From Maritalea sp049801075 (GTDB taxonomy: Bacteria; Pseudomonadota; Alphaproteobacteria; Rhizobiales; Devosiaceae): a stretch of 64,000 nucleotides of DNA. The stretch covers positions 248,001 through 312,000 of the forward strand of contig NZ_JBNAGG010000001.1 in NCBI RefSeq assembly GCF_049801075.1. Reading direction: 5' to 3'. A program made the position numbers and the translations under genes. This document shows, piece after piece, positions 7,398-15,886 of the stretch (position 1 is its first letter; each line of letters starts with the position of its first letter). A model generated the notes under the pieces. That model was not told the DNA's origin, ran no database searches, and saw only the letters and a program-made list of their open reading frames with translations.

Positions 7398-8849
7398 ATG
7401 TCAGATAAATCGGCAAATCAATATGATCTGATCGTAATTGGTGGTGGACCAGGCGGCTATGTCGCGGCCATTCGTGCGTCACAATTGGGCATGAAGGTGG
7501 GCGTTGTCGAACGCGAGCATATGGCGGGCATCTGCTCTAACTGGGGATGTATCCCAACCAAAGCGCTTTTGCGCAGTGCGGAAATCTATTCGCACATGGG
7601 CCACGCCAAAGATTATGGCCTTAAAGCTACAGAATTTGATTTTGAAATTTCGGACGTTGTGAAACGTTCGCGTCAGATTGCTGCACGTATGAACAATGGT
7701 GTGTCGTTCTTGATGAAGAAAAACAAGATCGACATTATTTGGGGCGAAGCGAAACTGAAAAAGGGTGGAGAAGTCGAAGTAGGGCCTTCCACCAAGAAGG
7801 TTATGGAGCCGAGCGTTCCTGCGCCAAAAGGTGTGTTGCCGCATGGTAACTACAAAGCCAAACACATTATCGTCGCCACCGGTGCACGTCCGCGGATTTT
7901 GCCGGGTATTGAGCCGGATGGTAAAAACATCTGGACTTATTTCGAGGCGCTTGTGCCGCAAGATATGCCTAAATCCGTTCTGGTGATGGGTTCTGGCGCG
8001 ATTGGCATCGAGTTTGCGAGCTTCTATGCCTCAATGGGCGCAGAAGTGACGGTTGTTGAATTGCTGCCGCAAATCATGCCGGTGGAAGATAAAGAGATTT
8101 CTGCCCATGCCCGTAAGCGCTTTGAGAAGCGTGGCATCAAGATTTTGACTGAAGCGAAGGTTGCCAAAGTTGAAAATGGTAGTGATGGCGTGACAGCGCA
8201 CATTGAGTTGAAAGACGGCCGGAAAGAGACCATTGAGGCTGAAAAACTGATTTCTGCCGTTGGCGTGCAAGCCAATGTTGAAAATATCGGGCTTGAAGAC
8301 GTTGGCGTGAAAACCGATCGTGGCTTTATCGTCACCGATGGATATTGCAAAACCAATATTGATGGTGTTTACGCGATTGGCGATGTGGCAGGTCCACCAA
8401 TGTTGGCGCACAAGGCAGAGCATGAAGGTGTGCTTTGCGTTGAGAAAATTGCTGGCATGAACATCCACCCAATGGAGAAAAACCAGATTCCTGGTTGTAC
8501 CTATTGTGAACCACAAGTGGCTTCAGTGGGGCTGACGGAAGATGCAGCGAAGAAAACTGGACGTGAGATTCGCGTGGGTCGGTTCCCATTTGTGGGCAAT
8601 GGTAAGGCGATTGCATTGGGTGAGCCAGATGGATTAGTGAAAACCATTTTTGATGCGAAAACGGGCGAATTGCTTGGCGCGCATATGGTTGGCGCAGAAG
8701 TGACCGAGCTTATTCAGGGCTTTGTGGTGGCGATGAACCTCGAAACCACTGAGGAAGAGTTGATGCACACCATCTTCCCACACCCCACATTGTCCGAAAT
8801 GATGAAAGAGAGCGTACTTGACGCCTATGATCGCGCCCTCAATATATAG
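7398..8849 (+). CDS. lpdA: Dihydrolipoyl dehydrogenase (E3)
   Basis: FAD flavoprotein that reoxidises dihydrolipoamide with NAD+, used by pyruvate dehydrogenase and possibly other 2-oxoacid complexes. The FAD motif VIGGGPGGY lies near residue 14 and the redox-active disulphide is CSNWGC (C46, C51). The NAD motif GSGAIGIEFAS lies mid-protein, and the dimer-interface His-Glu motif HPTLSE near the C-terminus. The 483-residue length is slightly above the usual 465-475. It follows the SGNH hydrolase closely and belongs to the pdh operon. Confidence 0.97.
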   Translation: MSDKSANQYDLIVIGGGPGGYVAAIRASQLGMKVGVVEREHMAGICSNWGCIPTKALLRSAEIYSHMGHAKDYGLKATEFDFEISDVVKRSRQIAARMNNGVSFLMKKNKIDIIWGEAKLKKGGEVEVGPSTKKVMEPSVPAPKGVLPHGNYKAKHIIVATGARPRILPGIEPDGKNIWTYFEALVPQDMPKSVLVMGSGAIGIEFASFYASMGAEVTVVELLPQIMPVEDKEISAHARKRFEKRGIKILTEAKVAKVENGSDGVTAHIELKDGRKETIEAEKLISAVGVQANVENIGLEDVGVKTDRGFIVTDGYCKTNIDGVYAIGDVAGPPMLAHKAEHEGVLCVEKIAGMNIHPMEKNQIPGCTYCEPQVASVGLTEDAAKKTGREIRVGRFPFVGNGKAIALGEPDGLVKTIFDAKTGELLGAHMVGAEVTELIQGFVVAMNLETTEEELMHTIFPHPTLSEMMKESVLDAYDRALNI

Positions 8850-8897
8850 GGCATAACAAACGGCCCATAGAAGGCCAAACGGGTTTAAGGATTTATC

Positions 8898-9854
8898 ATG
8901 GTTACATTGCTGGACACGACGAAACGGGCAAAAGCTGAAGTGCGGCACCCGGAAAAAGCGCACAGACCAGACAATGAGGTGTTGCGCAAGCCGGAATGGA
9001 TTCGCGTAAAAGCACCTGGTTCTAAAGGGTACAATGAAACCCGCAAGATCGTGAAAGACAATTCGATTGTCACGGTTTGTGAGGAAGCAGGTTGCCCAAA
9101 CATTGGCGAGTGCTGGGATAAAAAGCACGCCACCATGATGATTATGGGTGAAATTTGTACCCGTGCGTGTGCATTTTGCAATGTGCGCACGGGTCTGCCC
9201 ACGCAACTCGATCCGCGCGAGCCTGAAAATGTGGCCAATACGGTGAAAACCCTAGGGTTGAATCATGTGGTGATCACTTCAGTTGACCGCGATGATTTGA
9301 TTGATGGTGGCGCACAACATTTTGTGGATGTGATCCAAGCGGTGCGTGAAGCGTCGCCTAAAACCACCATCGAAATATTGACGCCAGACTTTTTGCGCAA
9401 AGAAGGCGCTTTGGAAAATGTGGTGGCGGCGAAGCCGGATGTGTTCAACCACAATCTGGAAACAGTGCCTTCAAACTATCTGACAGTTCGTCCAGGTGCA
9501 CGCTATTTCCACTCCATTCGCCTGCTGCAAAAGGTGAAAGAGATCGATCCGCAAATGTTCACCAAGTCCGGCATAATGGTTGGATTGGGTGAAGAGCGGA
9601 ACGAAGTGCTGCAATTGATGGATGATCTGCGCGTTGCTGACGTGGATTTCTTGACCATTGGCCAGTATTTGCAGCCGACACGCAAGCACCACAAGGTGCA
9701 TCGCTTCGTTACGCCTGACGAGTTCAAAGCCTTTGAGCGCATCGCTTACACAAAAGGGTTCTTGATGGTGTCATCTTCACCTCTTACTCGTTCATCACAC
9801 CATGCGGGTGATGATTTTGAGAAGTTGCGCAAAGCACGTGAAGCTAAAAAGTAA
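8898..9854 (+). CDS. lipA: Lipoyl synthase
   Basis: Radical-SAM enzyme that inserts two sulfurs into protein-bound octanoyl groups, making the lipoyl cofactor used by the upstream E2 and E1-beta proteins. Both iron-sulfur cluster motifs are visible: the auxiliary cluster cysteines C61, C66 and C72, and the radical-SAM CX3CX2C motif at C87, C91 and C94. The C-terminal RSSHHAG segment corresponds to the conserved serine ligand region. The 318-residue length is typical. It lies 48 bp after lpdA, a sensible arrangement coupling cofactor and complex production. Confidence 0.97.
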   Translation: MVTLLDTTKRAKAEVRHPEKAHRPDNEVLRKPEWIRVKAPGSKGYNETRKIVKDNSIVTVCEEAGCPNIGECWDKKHATMMIMGEICTRACAFCNVRTGLPTQLDPREPENVANTVKTLGLNHVVITSVDRDDLIDGGAQHFVDVIQAVREASPKTTIEILTPDFLRKEGALENVVAAKPDVFNHNLETVPSNYLTVRPGARYFHSIRLLQKVKEIDPQMFTKSGIMVGLGEERNEVLQLMDDLRVADVDFLTIGQYLQPTRKHHKVHRFVTPDEFKAFERIAYTKGFLMVSSSPLTRSSHHAGDDFEKLRKAREAKK

Positions 9855-9862
9855 GCTGATTT

Positions 9863-10300
9863 ATGACTAAGATCGCCTTTGATCGGCATGTGCCTTATTC
9901 GCCAGAGCAAATGTTTGACTTGGTGGCTGATTTGCGGCGCTATCCTGCCTTTGTGCCAAATTGCTCGAACATGCAGGTGCGCCCCGCCAATGCGGATGAC
10001 AATTGTTACGCGCGTATGGGCATCAGCTTTGGTCCGATTTCGCAGGATTATGAAAGCCTGGTTGAGTTTGATCGCGCCAATATGCGGATCACGGCAACGG
10101 CGGTGGATGGACCGTTTTCGCACCTTAATTCAGTGTGGAGCTTTCTGCCTGAAGGTGCAGGCACACATGTTCAGTTCAATGTGGACTTCAAGCTCTCAAA
10201 CCGCTTGATCGCAGCCGTTGCCGAACCACTATTTGCGACGAAGCAAGAAGAGATTATGGATGCGTTTGTTCAGCGTGCAGGTGAACTTTACGGCAATTGA
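9863..10300 (+). CDS. Coq10/RatA-family START-domain protein
   Basis: A 145-residue START/SRPBCC-fold protein. The N-terminal YSPEQMFDLVADLRRYPAF pattern is the hallmark of the family containing the ubiquinone-binding Coq10 of mitochondria and bacterial RatA. Alphaproteobacterial members next to lipA are best regarded as Coq10-like quinone chaperones; the RatA toxin label comes from work in E. coli and may not apply. It starts 8 bp after lipA. Its 3' end overlaps the convergent cinA-like gene by 13 bp. Confidence 0.85.
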   Translation: MTKIAFDRHVPYSPEQMFDLVADLRRYPAFVPNCSNMQVRPANADDNCYARMGISFGPISQDYESLVEFDRANMRITATAVDGPFSHLNSVWSFLPEGAGTHVQFNVDFKLSNRLIAAVAEPLFATKQEEIMDAFVQRAGELYGN

Positions 10301-10791
10301 CGCTGGTCGAGCCGTGCCAAGACAAGGGTGAGGGCCACGCGCACAGTTTCTTCGCGCACTTCGTCCCGTTCCATTTCTTTGAAATTGCGAACGATGTGGC
10401 ACGAGCCATCTTCATCAGCACAGGCGAAATGAACCAGACCTACTGGTTTTTCCGGCGATCCGCCGCCAGGCCCTGCGATGCCGGTGACCGAAACAGAAAT
10501 TGTGGCGCCGGATATGCGTTGCGCGCCCTCTGCCATGGCGCAGGCCACCTCTTTCGACACAGCGCCTACTTCCTCAATAAGGTGCGCGGGCACGCCCAAC
10601 ATTTGAGTTTTGGCCTCGTTTGAATACGTGACATAGCCGCCGAATACAGCTTCGGAGGAGCCAGGCACGGAGGTGAGGGCGCCGGAGATTAGGCCACCTG
10701 TGCAACTTTCTGCCGTGGCAAGTGTGGCTTGTTTGGCGATTAATTGCTCAATTGTGATTTGCGCAAGGTGCAGCACATCATCTTCAAGCAT
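10288..10791 (-). CDS. CinA-family C-terminal domain amidase (nicotinamide-nucleotide amidohydrolase type)
   Basis: A 167-residue stand-alone CinA C-terminal domain. The family, including PncC, deamidates nicotinamide mononucleotide to nicotinate mononucleotide for NAD recycling. The motif TAESCTGGLI near the N-terminus carries the catalytic Ser, and GIAGPGGGSPEKPVG is the second conserved block. There is no N-terminal MoCF domain, unlike full CinA. It starts 3 bp after the ispDF stop and is translated in the same direction, so it is almost certainly cotranscribed with it. Confidence 0.9.
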   Translation of the reverse strand: MLEDDVLHLAQITIEQLIAKQATLATAESCTGGLISGALTSVPGSSEAVFGGYVTYSNEAKTQMLGVPAHLIEEVGAVSKEVACAMAEGAQRISGATISVSVTGIAGPGGGSPEKPVGLVHFACADEDGSCHIVRNFKEMERDEVREETVRVALTLVLARLDQRQLP

Positions 10792-10794
10792 ATT

Positions 10795-11988
10795 CTATTC
10801 CTTTACTGGCACCTCAATGGTGACCGCCGCTTGCGCCGCAATGCCTTCCTTGCGGCCTGTAAACCCGAGTTGCTCTGTTGTTGTGGCCTTCACAGAGACT
10901 CGAGACATTGAAACTTCAGCAATTTGAGCGATGCGCTGGCGCATCTTTTCGCAATGCGGCCCGATTTTGGGGGCTTCGCAGATCAGTGTCAAATCTAAAT
11001 GTACAAGGCGGCCGCCGCGGTCTTTTAAACGTGACACGGCATGTTCAAGAAAAATAGCGGAATCGGCTTGGTGCCATTCCATTTCACTTGGTGGGAAATG
11101 TTGGCCGATATCGCCATCCGCCATCGCGCCATAAAGCGCATCGGTTAGCGTGTGTAGTCCCACATCAGCGTCTGAGTGGCCTTTTAGCTTGGCGATATGT
11201 GGAATTTGGATGCCACCGAGTGTGACATGGTCACCTTGCTCAAAAGCGTGTACGTCAAATCCGCTGCCCACGCGTGTTTCCATTTGTTGCGACAAGGCCA
11301 TCTCCGCTCTTTGAAAATCTGCTGGAATGGTAATTTTGAAATTATCTGGATCGCCTTCAATGACTTTCACATTCATGCCGGCCCATTCAGCAATAGATGC
11401 ATCGTCGGTGAAAACTGTAGCTGCAGTTGTCGCTGCTTGGTGGGCGTCAAAAATGGCGTCAAACTGAAAGGTTTGGGGTGTTTGTGCCAAAAAGTGTAGG
11501 GACCGATCCAGTGTACGGTGCACCAAACCGCTAGAGCCTACTTGCTTAAGCGTATCTGTTACGGGTAAGGCCGGTAGTGCCCCGCCAAATTGTATGGCCG
11601 CATCTATGCACTCATCGATCGTTTTGTTGGCGACGAAAGGCCGTGCTGCATCATGGATGAGCACAATGTCCGGTTTCTGTTCCGCAGTGCTTAAAGCTTT
11701 CAGGCCGTTGAATACGGATGCTTGGCGCTCAGAACCGCCCAAAATGGGAGAGGCCAATTTGGGATGCTCGATTGCCAGTTCATCGAACAGACTTTGATGG
11801 TCGCTACTGATGACAGGCAAGACAATATCTACTGAATTTGAAGTGAGAAATGCGCTTATCGTGCGCGACAATACCGGCACGCTAGCAATAGGCTGATATT
11901 GCTTTGGTCGCGCAGTATGCTGGCCCATACGTTGGCCGGAGCCCGCAGCAACAATGATTACGGCAACATGCTGATTTTGGCGTGTCAT
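10795..11988 (-). CDS. ispDF: Bifunctional IspD/IspF isoprenoid biosynthesis enzyme
   Basis: Fusion of 2-C-methyl-D-erythritol 4-phosphate cytidylyltransferase (IspD, about residues 1-230) and 2-C-methyl-D-erythritol 2,4-cyclodiphosphate synthase (IspF, about 235-397) of the MEP pathway. IspD shows the nucleotide-binding segment VAAGSGQRMG and IHDAARPF. IspF shows GSGFDVHAF and GHSDADVGLH with the metal-binding Asp and His. The fusion is common in alphaproteobacteria. I chose the ATG at 11988 (MTRQNQHVAV), preceded by a GGGA-containing site; the longer frame adds 30 residues that look non-coding. Divergent from dusB. Confidence 0.96.
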   Translation of the reverse strand: MTRQNQHVAVIIVAAGSGQRMGQHTARPKQYQPIASVPVLSRTISAFLTSNSVDIVLPVISSDHQSLFDELAIEHPKLASPILGGSERQASVFNGLKALSTAEQKPDIVLIHDAARPFVANKTIDECIDAAIQFGGALPALPVTDTLKQVGSSGLVHRTLDRSLHFLAQTPQTFQFDAIFDAHQAATTAATVFTDDASIAEWAGMNVKVIEGDPDNFKITIPADFQRAEMALSQQMETRVGSGFDVHAFEQGDHVTLGGIQIPHIAKLKGHSDADVGLHTLTDALYGAMADGDIGQHFPPSEMEWHQADSAIFLEHAVSRLKDRGGRLVHLDLTLICEAPKIGPHCEKMRQRIAQIAEVSMSRVSVKATTTEQLGFTGRKEGIAAQAAVTIEVPVKE

Positions 11989-12112
11989 ATTCCATCCCGA
12001 AATGTGTGCAATTGGGTTTAGCCGTGATGTGAATGTTAGGCAAGGGGGCGCGTGGTGCGAGACCATGTGACGTCCCATTGAACTGCATTTGATTGAAAAA
12101 ACAGCAAAATGG

Positions 12113-12141
12113 TTGCAAAAACACGTTTCGCTGTCTATAAA
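12113..12141 (+). promoter_or_regulatory. Probable sigma-70-type promoter of dusB-ntrB-ntrC
   Basis: TTGCAA (12113-12118) and TATAAA (12136-12141) are separated by exactly 17 bp, about 30 bp before the dusB start. The match to the housekeeping consensus and the position make this the likely promoter of the dusB-ntrBC unit; it was read by eye only. Confidence 0.5.
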
Positions 12142-12169
12142 TTAGGCAAATAGGTAAGCTGCTTAAAAA

Positions 12170-13180
12170 ATGAGCGAAATGCTAAATTCCATTAAAATTG
12201 GCAACCACATATTTCCAAACAATGCGTTTCTTGCGCCTCTTTCTGGCATTACAGATAAGAGCTTTCGCACGATTGCCGGGCGCTTTGGTGCAGGCATGGT
12301 TGTGTCTGAGATGATCGCGAGCGCGGCCTTGACCAATGGGCATAAAGATATGGCACGGCGATTGGGGCGGCCTGAAAAGTTGCCGCACATCGTTCAACTT
12401 GCCGGATGTGAACCGCAATGGTTGGCGGAAGGCGCGCGCATTGCTGAAGATGCAGGTGCCGACATTATCGATATCAATATGGGCTGCCCGTCAAAGCGCG
12501 TCACCAATGGATATGCTGGCTCAGCTTTGATGCGGGTGCCAGACAAAGCCGTTGAAATCATTGAGGCTGTAGTGCAGGCCACGAGCAAACCAGTCACGCT
12601 TAAGATGCGTTTGGGCTGGAATGATGAAAATCTGAATGCGCCACAATTGGCCAAGGCGGCCGAGGATTGCGGCGTTCAAATGGTGACAGTGCATGGCCGC
12701 ACGCGTCAGCAATTTTACAAAGGCAATGCCCGCTGGTCGCCAGTGCGCAAGGTGGTAGATGCCGTTTCTGTGCCCGTGGTTGTGAATGGCGATATTGTTG
12801 ACTTGGCTGCGGCGCGTCGTGCGCTTGGAGAGTCAGGCGCGCAAGCGGTGATGATTGGACGTGGCGCACAGGGGCAACCATGGCTTGTGGGGCAGGTGGG
12901 TGATGCACTGGCAGGACGTCCTCAGATTGCTGCGCCAGAAGGCAGAGACCGTTTGGCTTTAATTCTTGAACATTATGAAATGATGATTGAGGAATATGGC
13001 GAGCATCTCGGCATACGTTGCGCCCGCAAACATTTGGGCTGGTATCTCGATGTTTTAGAGGTTGAAGGCGCGCAAATTGATAAGGTGTTGCGCAAGCAAT
13101 TGCTTACTGCTGACAATAGTGGCGACGTGCCGGGTATTTTGCGCTCGATTTTTGATCAGATGGAGGCGCAAGCTGCATGA
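12170..13180 (+). CDS. dusB: tRNA-dihydrouridine synthase B
   Basis: FMN-dependent reductase that makes dihydrouridine in tRNA. It is a 336-residue TIM barrel with the substrate-binding start APLSGITDKSFR, the catalytic-cysteine motif MGCPSKRV (about residue 105) and the C-terminal helical domain. The gene was historically called nifR3 because it precedes ntrBC in Rhodobacter and relatives, exactly as here. Its stop overlaps the ntrB start by 4 bp (ATGA), so translation of the two is coupled. An alternative start lies three codons downstream. Confidence 0.95.
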   Translation: MSEMLNSIKIGNHIFPNNAFLAPLSGITDKSFRTIAGRFGAGMVVSEMIASAALTNGHKDMARRLGRPEKLPHIVQLAGCEPQWLAEGARIAEDAGADIIDINMGCPSKRVTNGYAGSALMRVPDKAVEIIEAVVQATSKPVTLKMRLGWNDENLNAPQLAKAAEDCGVQMVTVHGRTRQQFYKGNARWSPVRKVVDAVSVPVVVNGDIVDLAAARRALGESGAQAVMIGRGAQGQPWLVGQVGDALAGRPQIAAPEGRDRLALILEHYEMMIEEYGEHLGIRCARKHLGWYLDVLEVEGAQIDKVLRKQLLTADNSGDVPGILRSIFDQMEAQAA

Positions 13181-14292
13181 GCCCCACATCGATTGAATTG
13201 GCCCACGCCGCATTTCAGGCCATCGCCCATCCGATTTTGATTTGCGATGCGGACAATAAGATCATTATGGCCAATTATGCGGCACAAGACTTTTTCTCCA
13301 CGTCAGAAAGTCGCTTAAAGCGCCAGCGCGTTGACGATTTGGTCGCGCCATCCTCTCCGCTGCTCAATTTGCTCGACCGAGTTCGAGGACGGGACGCGGG
13401 CTCTCGTGAACATCGCATTCCCATCTCGAACATAAATATGCCGGAAGAACGGTTAGTCGACGCTCATGCCACGCCGATGACCAATGATTCCAGCCTAACT
13501 GTCATGACATTGATTGAGCGGACGATGGCCGACAAAATCGATAAGCAGCTGACTGCGCGCGGCGCTGCGCGGTCTGTGATCGGCCTGGCTGCTATGTTGG
13601 CGCATGAGATCAAAAACCCGCTTTCTGGAATTAAGGGCGCCGCTCAATTGCTGGAGCAATCCGCAGAAGAGAAAGATCAACCTTTGGCGCGCTTGGTGCA
13701 GGAGGAAGTTGCTCGGATTGTAAAACTGGTGGATCGCATGGAGGAGTTTGGCGATGAGCGTCAGCCTGAGTTCACCTCCGTAAACATCCACGAAGTTTTG
13801 AATCATGTTGAGTTGATTGCGCAAAATGGATTTGCCAAGGGCACGATCATTTCCAAGCATTTTGACCCGTCATTGCCGCCTGTGCTGGGCAATTGGGATC
13901 AGTTGGTTCAAATCTACCTCAACCTGTTCAAGAACGCCGCTGAAGCTATTTCAAACCAGGATAAAGGCGAGATTGTCGTGCGCACAGCATATCGTCCCGG
14001 CATTTCTATCGGTATTCCCGGTTCTGGCAATCGCTTGTCGCTGCCGCTGGAGATTTGCGTTGAGGATAATGGCGGTGGGATATCAGAAGATATGTTGCCG
14101 CATATTTTCGACCCTTTCGTGACGTCGAAACAGACCGGCGGCGGACTTGGTCTCGCTTTGGTGGCCAAACTTGTGGGAGTTCATGGTGGCATTGTCGATG
14201 CGGATAGCCACGGTGGGCGCACCATCATGCGCACTTTGCTGCCTGTGGCGAAGCCGAAACGCAACAAAAAGAAGGTGAAGGCCGATGAGTGA
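13177..14292 (+). CDS. ntrB: Nitrogen regulation sensor histidine kinase NtrB
   Basis: Cytoplasmic sensor kinase/phosphatase of the nitrogen two-component system; it phosphorylates NtrC when nitrogen is limiting and is controlled by PII. The 371-residue protein has an N-terminal PAS-type domain (about 10-120) and the H-box MLAHEIKNPLSG (phospho-His about 142). The N-box NLFKNAAEAI and the G-boxes DNGGGIS and GGGLGLAL follow. It has no membrane segment. It overlaps dusB by 4 bp and ntrC by 8 bp. Confidence 0.96.
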   Translation: MSPTSIELAHAAFQAIAHPILICDADNKIIMANYAAQDFFSTSESRLKRQRVDDLVAPSSPLLNLLDRVRGRDAGSREHRIPISNINMPEERLVDAHATPMTNDSSLTVMTLIERTMADKIDKQLTARGAARSVIGLAAMLAHEIKNPLSGIKGAAQLLEQSAEEKDQPLARLVQEEVARIVKLVDRMEEFGDERQPEFTSVNIHEVLNHVELIAQNGFAKGTIISKHFDPSLPPVLGNWDQLVQIYLNLFKNAAEAISNQDKGEIVVRTAYRPGISIGIPGSGNRLSLPLEICVEDNGGGISEDMLPHIFDPFVTSKQTGGGLGLALVAKLVGVHGGIVDADSHGGRTIMRTLLPVAKPKRNKKKVKADE

Positions 14293-15742
14293 GCGCACAA
14301 TTCTGGTTGCAGATGATGATGCTTCCATTCGAATGGTCTTGAGCCAGGCATTGACACGTGCGGATTATGAAGTGTTTCCCATGAGCAATCTTTCGACCAT
14401 GTGGAACTATGTGGCGCGAGGGGATGGTGACTTGTTGATCACTGATGTGATGATGCCTGATGGCAGTGCGTTCGATATTCTGCCCCGCATTAAGAAAGCA
14501 CGCCCTGACCTACCAATAATCGTGATGAGTGCGCAGAATACCTTTATGACTGCGGTGCGGGCTAGCGAGGCAGGGGCGTTTGAATATCTGCCAAAGCCAT
14601 TTGATTTGGCTGAATTGACCGCGACGGTCGCTAAAGCGCTGGCGGAGCGCGACAGCCAGAAGAAAAAAGACTTGGCGGCCACTGCGCCTAAAGACGAAGA
14701 AATGCCGCTGGTGGGGCGTTCTGGGCCGATGCAAGAGGTGTATCGGACCATGGCGAGGCTTATCCAGACCGATTTGACGGTGATGATTTCGGGTGAAAGT
14801 GGCACTGGTAAGGAAGTTGTGGCACGTGCGTTGCATGATTTCGGCAAGCGCAAAGGTGGACCATTTAACGCGATCAACATGGCCGCAATTCCACAAGATT
14901 TGATCGAATCTGAACTATTCGGTCACGAGAAAGGAGCGTTCACTGGTGCACATGGTCGATCGATTGGCCATTTTGAACGTGCTGCGGGTGGCACGCTATT
15001 TCTGGATGAGATTGGTGATATGCCCATGGCGGCACAAACGCGGCTTTTGCGCGTGTTGCAAGAGGGGGAATTCACCCGGGTGGGTGGCCGTGACACAATT
15101 GAGACTGACGTGCGGATTGTTGCCGCAACTCACCGTGATCTACAACAAATGATCCGCCAAGGACTATTCCGGGAAGATTTGTTTTATCGCTTGAATGTGG
15201 TGCAGCTGCACATGCCTGCCTTGCGGGAGCGTCGGGATGATGTGGCAGATTTGGCACAGCATTTTGCACAGAAGTTTGCGCAAGAGGGGGAGCCTGTAAA
15301 GGCCTTTGAGAAGGAAGCGCTTGATCTGCTGCGTCAGCACAATTGGCCGGGCAATGTGCGCGAATTAGAGAATTTGGTGCAGCGCTTTGTGGCGCTTTAC
15401 CCTGATGAGGTTATTTCTGCAGAAACGGTGCGGCAAGAACTGAGTGTTGGCGAAGCAGTGCCTCAGGTGAACGTATCGGCGGGCCAAGCGAACGATCTCG
15501 CTGGTATGGTCGAGCGTTTTCTGATGTCGCAATTTACCCAAGCGCAGCCTGAATTGCCTCCAAATGGGCTTTATCAACGCATGATTGATGAAATTGAAGT
15601 CCCGCTTTTAGAAATTGCTCTAAATAATTGTAATGGAAACCAAATCAGAGCCTCGGAACTGCTCGGATTGAACCGCAATACACTGCGCAAGAAACTGCAA
15701 CTGCATGACATTCAGATAACCAAACATGGCAGTGGGCGATAA
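14285..15742 (+). CDS. ntrC: Nitrogen regulation response regulator NtrC
   Basis: Sigma-54-dependent activator of nitrogen assimilation genes. Receiver domain 1-120 with the phospho-acceptor Asp in ITDVMMPDG (about 54). The central AAA+ domain has Walker A GESGTGKE (about 169), an intact sigma-54 contact motif GAFTGA and Walker B FLDEIGD. A Fis-type helix-turn-helix lies at the C-terminus (NQIRASELLGLNRNTLRKK). The 485-residue length is standard. All active residues are present, in contrast to NtrX downstream. Confidence 0.97.
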   Translation: MSERTILVADDDASIRMVLSQALTRADYEVFPMSNLSTMWNYVARGDGDLLITDVMMPDGSAFDILPRIKKARPDLPIIVMSAQNTFMTAVRASEAGAFEYLPKPFDLAELTATVAKALAERDSQKKKDLAATAPKDEEMPLVGRSGPMQEVYRTMARLIQTDLTVMISGESGTGKEVVARALHDFGKRKGGPFNAINMAAIPQDLIESELFGHEKGAFTGAHGRSIGHFERAAGGTLFLDEIGDMPMAAQTRLLRVLQEGEFTRVGGRDTIETDVRIVAATHRDLQQMIRQGLFREDLFYRLNVVQLHMPALRERRDDVADLAQHFAQKFAQEGEPVKAFEKEALDLLRQHNWPGNVRELENLVQRFVALYPDEVISAETVRQELSVGEAVPQVNVSAGQANDLAGMVERFLMSQFTQAQPELPPNGLYQRMIDEIEVPLLEIALNNCNGNQIRASELLGLNRNTLRKKLQLHDIQITKHGSGR

Positions 15743-15886
15743 GTCGCTGTAACATTTTTGCCACAAGAGTCTTGCTTCGCGGGCTGTTTTGGGTCTACCT
15801 ATTGATAAATATGTCACAGTTTGACCGCAATAGTGCGCTATTGCGCTCGAGCAATTGATCCTTTTGTAACGCTTAGGTCGCTTTTT

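Noticed and set aside
9863..10300. RatA toxin of a toxin-antitoxin module
   Set aside because: No RatB-like partner gene is adjacent, and the position after lipA with a START-domain pattern fits the Coq10-like quinone-binding protein better.
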